Assembly: GCA_015655565.1 (NCBI GenBank)
Contig: JAATEU010000106.1
Coordinates: 1-6,999 of the forward strand
Direction of reading: 5' to 3'
DNA from: Clostridiales bacterium
GTDB lineage: Bacteria > Bacillota > Clostridia > Lachnospirales > Lachnospiraceae
DNA: 6,999 nt
Shown: piece after piece, positions 1 to 4,073 of the stretch
Layout: each line of letters starts with the position of its first letter
Numbering within the stretch: position 1 is the first letter of the stretch
Notes under the pieces: generated by a model
Told to the model about the DNA's origin: nothing
Seen by the model: the letters and a program-made list of their open reading frames with translations, nothing else
The model's database searches: none
Program-made: the position numbers and the translations under genes

Positions 1-1
1 G

Positions 2-91
2 AGAGTTATTGGATATGAAAGTCATAAATGGCATATATTCAGCTTTGAAAAGGTAAATATAAAAGAAATAATTTCAATATCACTAAAATAA
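2..91 (+). CDS. C-terminal tail of an unidentified gene entering from the left
   Basis: A frame open from the window edge runs 29 codons to TAA at 89-91. It contains the stretch YESHKWHIFSFEKV and ends ISISLK. The residue mix (aromatic, charged, alternating hydrophobic) looks like real protein, but the piece is too short to assign to a family. Its stop lies only 2 bp from the stop position of the decayed araD on the opposite strand, so the two are convergent and nearly touching. It could also be a chance open frame, because 90 bases is weak evidence. Confidence 0.4.
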   Translation, partial: RVIGYESHKWHIFSFEKVNIKEIISISLK

Positions 92-93
92 AG

Positions 94-525
94 TTAATTC
101 TTCTTAATAAACGCTACCGGTTTATCTTGTAATTGTTTGGGCACATTTTGTACATTTGGATTAATCTGTTCCGTGTAAAATGCTATTTTGGCTACTTGTT
201 CAAGTACAACTGCATTATGAACAGCTTCAAGAGCTCCCATTCCTCATGTAAATGGACCATGGTTTTTTACATAAAACGCCTGGAATATGCATAGGGTTTT
301 TATTTTTAAATATTAGGTATGCATCTCCCAGCTTGTGCCCACTGAGTAGCCCAAGGTGAATGTGTATGTACTATTCCTGTAACGCCTATGTCCCCAAAGC
401 CTTATAAAGTTCGAGATGAGTTGGCGTATCGGATGATGGTTTATATTTCCTTCTATTATGTTTCCTTTCAGATTAATAACAACCATATATCATCTGGTGA
501 TAACTTTTCATAATCAACACCACTA
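94..525 (-). pseudogene. araD: Decayed L-ribulose-5-phosphate 4-epimerase (araD), truncated and frameshifted
   Basis: Stitching the three minus-strand frames together gives a clear AraD (class II aldolase family) sequence. Starting near 525 the pieces are SGVDYEKLSPDD, then MVVINLKGNIIEGKYKPSS, then [16 protein letters not shown], then [17 protein letters not shown], then PMHIPGVL, then VKNHGPF, then ALEAVHNAVVLEQVAKIAF and QLQDK, ending at the TAA at 94-96. The metal-binding HTH and the later NHG histidine are still visible. Compared with the family I infer a 2-nt insertion near 485-490, 1-nt deletions near 440-449 and 399-405, and a 1-nt insertion near 268-274. TGA replaces the expected Trp at 244-246. 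About 50 codons are missing between GRCIP and PMHIP, including the catalytic-loop segment ADYFYG. The N-terminal part before SGVDY is gone, cut off by the adjoining insertion element. The usual C-terminal AYYGQ is not recognisable. In an intact pathway AraD converts L-ribulose-5-phosphate to D-xylulose-5-phosphate in the cytoplasm. This copy cannot be functional. Confidence 0.9.
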
Positions 526-750
526 GTGTAACAACCAGTTGATGTATATGATTTAGTGTGATAAACTAAAGCAAAAAGGCAGGTATCACACATGGCAAGA
601 ACAAACCCTGGTAATAGACGAAACCAGAAATATGAAATTATTCTTACCGAGGAACAAGTTACTGTTTTGAATTCACTTCTTTTCGATAAAAATACATTAC
701 TTACTTTAAGAACACGTGCTATGATTCTGCAACAGAAGATGCAAGGATAA
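526..750 (+). mobile_element. Left-end fragment of an IS630-like insertion element
   Basis: This stretch begins directly after the TA dinucleotide at 524-525 that interrupts the araD remnant. It contains about 65 bp of non-coding DNA and then a short transposase-like frame (592-750). IS630-family elements insert at TA, often within CTAG, and duplicate it. Here the araD side reads TAGTGGTGTTGAT on the minus strand, and the expected codons CCT AGT GGT (Pro-Ser-Gly in AraD) would restore a CTAG at that point. No right end, second inverted repeat or second TA copy can be identified, so the element is truncated. Family assignment rests on the short transposase N-terminus plus the TA junction. Confidence 0.5.
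592..750 (+). pseudogene. Truncated IS630-like transposase N-terminus (52 codons)
   Basis: ATG at 592 opens 52 codons ending at TAA 748-750. The protein starts MARTNPGNRRNQKYEIILTE and continues through LNSLLFDKNT to LRTRAMILQQKMQG. The pattern (a basic start, then xLTEEQxxxLxSLL, then a run like RTRAxILQ) matches the first helix-turn-helix segment of IS630-type transposases, where a motif similar to RARILLLADEG follows an LTEE block. The DDE catalytic domain is entirely absent. The sequence after 750 is very AT-rich and does not continue the transposase in any frame I could follow. The upstream GGCAGG at 578-583 is a poor ribosome binding site. It is probably a dead fragment. A small DNA-binding protein derived from the transposase is conceivable but unsupported. 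Confidence 0.5.
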
Positions 751-860
751 AATTAAAATCTCTTTATCCTAAAATTGAGATTCCAAATAAAATATTTATT
801 ATAATTAACTTTATTTACCATATTATCATACAACTTATTACCATTTTTATCCATTCATAA

Positions 861-902
861 ATTGCTATTTTTTTATCAATAATTGCTATTCTTCTATCCA
901 TT
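861..902. repeat. Imperfect 21-bp tandem duplication
   Basis: Two adjacent 21-bp units (861-881 and 882-902) both start ATTGCTATT and agree at 17 of 21 positions by eye. They lie in the AT-rich stretch 751-885, which otherwise shows no gene, and overlap the 3' end of the DUF6431-like remnant. The repeat is probably a replication-slippage scar in decaying DNA. Confidence 0.5.
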
Positions 903-1163
903 TATGTAGGAAAAGGTTGCCGCAAAAGCTGTCCTCCATTCGGTAGATGGTGGAAACATCAGCCGGGCAGTCATCCCTGTTTCATCCGTTTCTGTTTCAA
1001 TGACCTCAGATGCAGGTATTTGAACGGAATCATGAAAGCTGGGGAAACTTCAGTATAGTAACTTACCGCAGCTCTTGCATTTCAGTCTCCGGAGGCTGTA
1101 CCAGTCTGCAGTCCCATCCCGGTTTATGACATGGCGTTTGCTTTTGCTGTTTCTGCCAGACTA
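886..1163 (-). pseudogene. Frameshifted remnant of a DUF6431-like zinc-ribbon protein
   Basis: Read on the minus strand with frame changes, this region gives a coherent order of segments. VINRDGTADWYSLRRLKC then KSCGKL (about 1136-1060) is a zinc-ribbon half with paired cysteines after an LRRL core. PAFMIPFKY (1042-1016) follows, then ASEVIETETDE, then DCPADVSTIYRMED (about 972-930) and LHKWIEE before a TAG at 886-888. The order RRLxCxxCGKL, then PxFMIPFKY, then ASEVIE, then DCPAxxSTI resembles the DUF6431 family of clostridial proteins, which I associate with mobile elements and which has an HTH-like DCPAxxSTIRRW segment. At least three frame changes are needed, and the first cysteine pair is not visible. 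Family name is from memory of its motif pattern; confidence is moderate. It cannot be expressed as one protein. Confidence 0.5.
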
Positions 1164-1219
1164 AATACAATCTCATTTCCAAACCTGCAGTCTCCACAAT
1201 AAACAATAACATAAGAAAA

Positions 1220-1263
1220 GCACCATTAAGTAAATGACATGCTAATCACTTACTTAATGGTGC
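1220..1263. repeat. Perfect 14-bp inverted repeat with 16-nt loop
   Basis: GCACCATTAAGTAA at 1220-1233 is exactly complementary to TTACTTAATGGTGC at 1250-1263. On the minus strand the hairpin is followed by CTTTTCTTATGTTATTG, a weak T-rich tail, so it could act as a second terminator behind the GHL10 gene. It could equally be a relic of a small inverted-repeat element. Confidence 0.6.
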
Positions 1264-1367
1264 AATAAATATATAAATGCTCGGTTCCTTAAATTTTCAC
1301 TTTGGATTCCATCAAATCCTATTCTTTAACGCAGACATGCGGTAACACATATGAATTACTAAAAATA

Positions 1368-1406
1368 ATTCCTGCAACGTTACAGTTACTGTAGCGTTGC
1401 AGGAAT
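1368..1406 (-). terminator. Strong hairpin, probable rho-independent terminator of the GHL10 gene
   Basis: Arms 1368-1385 and 1389-1406 pair over 18 positions around a 3-nt loop. The outer 12 bp (ATTCCTGCAACG with CGTTGCAGGAAT) and the inner 5 bp (TACAG with CTGTA) are perfect. The single imperfect position, 1380/1394, is a G-U pair in plus-strand RNA and an A-C mismatch in minus-strand RNA. On the minus strand the stem is followed by TATTTTTAG, the better T-tract. The plus side has GGTTTTC. It lies about 180 bp past the GHL10 stop codon, so it probably ends that transcript and may work in both directions. Confidence 0.6.
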
Positions 1407-1512
1407 GGTTTTCAACTGTACTCCTTCATAAAGAAACTTTCACCATGTGATTTCTTCTATGGAAAAAATAATGCAGTTTAATACAGTTGCTTCTGTAACA
1501 ATGATTTAAGCT

Positions 1513-1536
1513 ATTACTGCAGATATTACTGCAGAT
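1513..1536. repeat. Perfect 12-bp tandem repeat
   Basis: ATTACTGCAGAT occurs twice back to back (1513-1524 and 1525-1536), each copy containing the palindrome CTGCAG. It lies 49 bp beyond the GHL10 stop. No function is evident and it may be simple slippage. Confidence 0.7.
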
Positions 1537-1584
1537 TTCATCCTGTATTTAATTTATATCCGAAATCACATAAAATATTAAATA

Positions 1585-3780
1585 CTACATAATTTTAAGC
1601 AATTTGTCAACACCTTGTTTTGTTACTTTATTATAGAAGAAATCATATCGGAAGAATATAAAGCCATCCACTAATCCGGTATCCCTGCCGTATTCAACTT
1701 GTTTCTTGAGCACATTAGAATCATTTTTCCAATCCGACTCCAGAGTTGAACCGGCTCTGTAAGTTGCAATGCCTACATACATTTTAACGGTGGAACTTGT
1801 TCGGTAGGATAACCATTTCTTCAATGTCTCATCAAAAGGATAAGTGCTATTGGAAAATGTCCAATAGATCTGTGGGCATATATAATCAATATATTTATCT
1901 GAAGACAACCATGTTTCGTAATCTACGTAATATGCCGTATCACTGGATAAAGAATTAATAAAACCTCCTGGGCTTATGCCAAACTGTACGGATGAATCAA
2001 TTTTTTTAATTGAAGAGTAAATATTCTTTACTAAGGTATTAACATTATTTCTTCTCCAATCAGCAATGGATAAAGCTGTTTTACTATTGGCTTTGCACTC
2101 TGCTGCATAGGTTTTATATTCCATGGAATCAAAAGTACTTGCATATTTACTTCCTAAGTTTGGATAAAAATAATCATCAAAATGAATTCCATCAACATCA
2201 TAGTTCTTAACGATTTCCTTAACTCCATTTGTAATCAAAGTCTGTACTTCTTTTATTGCCGGATTATAATATAGGTTTCCACCATATGACAATACATTTC
2301 GATCATTGGTTTTATCATTATCTTCATGCCATATCCTGGCAGGATTATCTTTTGATAATTTAGAATAATCCGTGCTTGATGTAGTTACACGGTAAGGATT
2401 CAACCATGCATGGAATTCCAGTCCTCTCTCATGGGCAGCTTCAACCATGTACTCCAGAGGATCAAAACCCGGATCTACTCCTTGCGTACCTGATATATAT
2501 TTTGACCACGGAAAATAAGATGAACTATACATTGCATCACCATATGGCCTTACTTGAACTACTACTGCATTCATTTTTAAATCAACAACATTATCAAACA
2601 TAGTGTCAATAGTAGATTTAAAACTTTTTTCCGTAAATCCATTTTTTCCGTAATTTGAAAATTCCAAATAAGATATCCAAACAGCTTTAAATTCTAATTC
2701 AGCATATATTACTTGAATTACTTTATTACCGGCTGAATCCTGTGCCAAAACACTATAATTACCGGAAGAAGAAACCGTAAATTTTCCAGCCTGCGTTACA
2801 TCTTTTGCTGTAGTATCCCATTTTTCGGAACTGGCATCTGTTATTTTCCCTTTTAAATATTTAATGCTGGAAATACCGGAGCCCGAATCTTTTGCAACAT
2901 ATGTAATTGTTGCTTTTTGATTCATTACGGAATAATTTAAGGTAAGGGTTGGTTTTGTAGTATCAATATTTTTAACCTGAACCGTTTCCAGTTTTTGATT
3001 ACCAACATCGGAGGAAGTTTTATCAATATTATCAATTGTTACTGTTTTTAATGTTTTATTGCCGGCATTATCTTCTACTAAAAAAGTAAATGTATTATTA
3101 CTTTTTACAGTAAGTTTACCGGTATATTGATAATTATAAATATCTTTTGTAATTTCGGTATTAGTAAGACTGATATTTTTTCCGGCATTGGCAAAATCTG
3201 CTACCGTTTTTTTGCCGATAAGATATTTCAGGCTCTTAACTCCTAATCCTTCCTCTCCTACGGTAAATGTTAATATCACATTACCTTTCGTTATATCCTG
3301 GGTACTTTTTTTAATGGCAATAGCAGGCTTTGCCGTATCAATGTTTGTTATGGTAATTTTATTTATTTTTTCATTTCCTGCTTTATCTATGGCATAAAAG
3401 GTATAAGTCCCATTTTTAGTAATAGATACACTGGATATATTTTTAGAGTTTAATTTTAATGTTTTTCCTGATTCCTTAAAATAATCGGCAGTTCTACTTC
3501 CGGATGCCCATTTTAAGGCTTTAATTCCGGATGCATCCGTTGTTTTCACCTCAAGCTTTATATTCTGCTGGTTTGTAGGTTCCGTATTATCAGCTTTTAA
3601 AGAAATTGCAGGGCTTGTTTTATCTTGTGCTGCATCAGCATGGTCAGTTCCCATAACGAATACTCCAAAAATAAAAAGAATAAAAAATCCGCATAACCAT
3701 TTTGTATTATTTTTAATTATCATTTGTCTTAAATCCTTCCAGAAGCTTATACGACTACCCCAAAAGCCGTTACTCATCAA
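1585..3780 (-). CDS. Secreted GHL10-family (DUF187, YngK/DigH-like) glycoside hydrolase with Ig-like repeats
   Basis: The product is predicted to be a 731-residue exported enzyme hydrolysing glycan strands, most likely peptidoglycan. Residues 1-51 form a signal peptide with an unusually long N-region, a core LCGFFILFIFGVFVMG at 29-44 and a probable cut after ADAA. Three Ig-like modules follow (about 54-148, 149-253, 273-361), each with a G-(I/V)-x-x-(L/I)-K-(W/Y) strand and a D-x-AGN turn. The catalytic part (about 363-731) is a GHL10 TIM barrel: KAVWISYLEF at 365-374, QVRPYGDAMY at 409-418, FHAWLNPYR at 456-464, DGIHFDDYFYP at 530-540, ADWRRNNVN at 573-581, GISPGG at 601-606 and CPQIYW at 635-640. 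The acidic pair D535/D536 is the best candidate for catalytic residues; this is inference from conservation. The E. coli relative DigH (YddW) cuts peptide-free glycan, which fits the amidase gene just upstream. There is no LPXTG or S-layer anchor, so it is probably secreted or held by the Ig-like modules. The start is TTG 3780 (8 nt after GGAG) or ATG 3777 (11 nt). A later ATG at residue 20 would give a conventional signal peptide. Confidence 0.9.
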   Translation of the reverse strand: MMSNGFWGSRISFWKDLRQMIIKNNTKWLCGFFILFIFGVFVMGTDHADAAQDKTSPAISLKADNTEPTNQQNIKLEVKTTDASGIKALKWASGSRTADYFKESGKTLKLNSKNISSVSITKNGTYTFYAIDKAGNEKINKITITNIDTAKPAIAIKKSTQDITKGNVILTFTVGEEGLGVKSLKYLIGKKTVADFANAGKNISLTNTEITKDIYNYQYTGKLTVKSNNTFTFLVEDNAGNKTLKTVTIDNIDKTSSDVGNQKLETVQVKNIDTTKPTLTLNYSVMNQKATITYVAKDSGSGISSIKYLKGKITDASSEKWDTTAKDVTQAGKFTVSSSGNYSVLAQDSAGNKVIQVIYAELEFKAVWISYLEFSNYGKNGFTEKSFKSTIDTMFDNVVDLKMNAVVVQVRPYGDAMYSSSYFPWSKYISGTQGVDPGFDPLEYMVEAAHERGLEFHAWLNPYRVTTSSTDYSKLSKDNPARIWHEDNDKTNDRNVLSYGGNLYYNPAIKEVQTLITNGVKEIVKNYDVDGIHFDDYFYPNLGSKYASTFDSMEYKTYAAECKANSKTALSIADWRRNNVNTLVKNIYSSIKKIDSSVQFGISPGGFINSLSSDTAYYVDYETWLSSDKYIDYICPQIYWTFSNSTYPFDETLKKWLSYRTSSTVKMYVGIATYRAGSTLESDWKNDSNVLKKQVEYGRDTGLVDGFIFFRYDFFYNKVTKQGVDKLLKIM

Positions 3781-3788
3781 TTTTATCG

Positions 3789-3794
3789 CTCCTT
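3789..3794 (-). promoter_or_regulatory. Shine-Dalgarno site of the GHL10 gene
   Basis: AAGGAG on the minus strand (3794-3789) is followed 8 nt later by TTG (3780-3778) and 11 nt later by ATG (3777-3775). The spacing slightly favours TTG, the codon type favours ATG. Either choice keeps essentially the same protein. A second, weaker GGAAGG lies 11 nt before the internal ATG at residue 20. Confidence 0.75.
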
Positions 3795-3833
3795 TTTAAT
3801 CTTAATGTTACAGCTTTTCAGCCTAAACCTTCT

Positions 3834-3928
3834 ATCTTTTGCATCTTTTTAAATCTTTTGCATCTTTTTAAATCTTTTGTTTCTTTTAAAATCTTTTGCT
3901 TCTTTTAAAATTTTTTCCATCTTCTAAA
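3834..3928. repeat. Five tandem 19-bp repeats with phased A/T-tracts
   Basis: The plus strand can be cut into five adjacent 19-mers: ATCTTTTGCATCTTTTTAA twice, then ATCTTTTGTTTCTTTTAAA, ATCTTTTGCTTCTTTTAAA and ATTTTTTCCATCTTCTAAA. The first two are identical and the divergence increases away from the GHL10 gene. On the minus (coding) strand each unit carries two A-runs about 9-10 bp apart, giving ten A-tracts in near-helical phase, a pattern known to bend DNA. The array sits between the terminator-like hairpin and the GHL10 ribosome binding site, so it is either promoter-proximal DNA or a purine-rich leader. Confidence 0.85.
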
Positions 3929-4000
3929 AGCCTGTCATTCAAACTGACAAATTAATTTAAACAAGCAATAAATTTATTTGAGTCTTAGTGACAGGCTTTT
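3926..4000 (-). terminator. Long hairpin terminator between amidase and GHL10 genes
   Basis: AAAAGCCTGTCA at 3926-3937 pairs perfectly with TGACAGGCTTTT at 3989-4000 (12 bp). The 51-nt loop can fold further through AAATTAATTTA (3948-3958) against TAAATTTATTT (one mismatch). Read on the minus strand, the direction of the amidase transcript, the stem ends in GGCTTTTAGAAG. On the plus strand it ends in a cleaner T6, so it may be bidirectional. It lies 74 bp past the amidase stop and suggests that the two genes are at least partly separate transcripts. Confidence 0.6.
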
Positions 4001-4007
4001 TTATCTC

Positions 4008-4034
4008 TTATCTTCCGGTAGAATATGCATTAGA
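4008..4034 (-). repeat. Duplicate of the amidase C-terminal end, beyond the stop codon
   Basis: On the minus strand this segment reads SNAYSTGR followed by TAA, nearly the same as the true amidase end FNAYPTGR followed by TAA (4074-4097). The last 24 nt match at 22 positions. The two TAA codons are exactly 66 bp apart, and the intervening 21 codons (VTKKDLFHLHLTG then SNAYSTGR) are open in the amidase frame. It looks like a partial tandem duplication of the gene end that has decayed upstream of the last eight codons. Confidence 0.75.
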
Positions 4035-4073
4035 TCCGGTAAGATGTAGATGGAACAAGTCCTTTTTAGTAAC

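Larger units (their letters stand above)
1164..1584. other. Gene-free stretch downstream of the GHL10 gene
   Basis: I see no credible coding region here on either strand. The stretch contains two strong inverted repeats (1220-1263 and 1368-1406) and a perfect 12-bp tandem repeat (1513-1536). A short minus-strand piece around 1300-1352 reads YRMSALKNRI followed by a stop and WNPK, which might be debris of another gene, but I cannot name it. Overall it looks like the worn edge between the decayed region on the left and the conserved cell-wall genes on the right. Confidence 0.6.

Noticed and set aside
730..840. Plus-strand frame SATEDARIKLKSLYPKIEIP continuing after the transposase fragment
   Set aside because: It overlaps the transposase fragment in another frame, quickly becomes isoleucine-rich AT-driven sequence, and matches no family that I know.
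1300..1352. Minus-strand peptide YRMSALKNRI with a stop and then WNPK as a transposase scrap
   Set aside because: Too short and without a recognisable motif, so it was left as unexplained debris.
2406..3397. Plus-strand open frames inside the GHL10 gene (2406-2603, 3188-3397)
   Set aside because: They are antisense to a strongly supported gene, have no ribosome binding site or family resemblance, and their make-up is what antisense of a conserved gene would give.
3849..3920. A 23-residue minus-strand open frame (MEKILKEAKDFKRNK...) running through the 19-bp repeats
   Set aside because: No ribosome binding site. A lysine-rich peptide is the automatic product of purine-rich repeats, and 19 bp is not a multiple of three, so repeat copies are not in frame.
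3834..3928. CRISPR array
   Set aside because: The 19-bp units are directly adjacent with no unique spacers and no cas genes are present.
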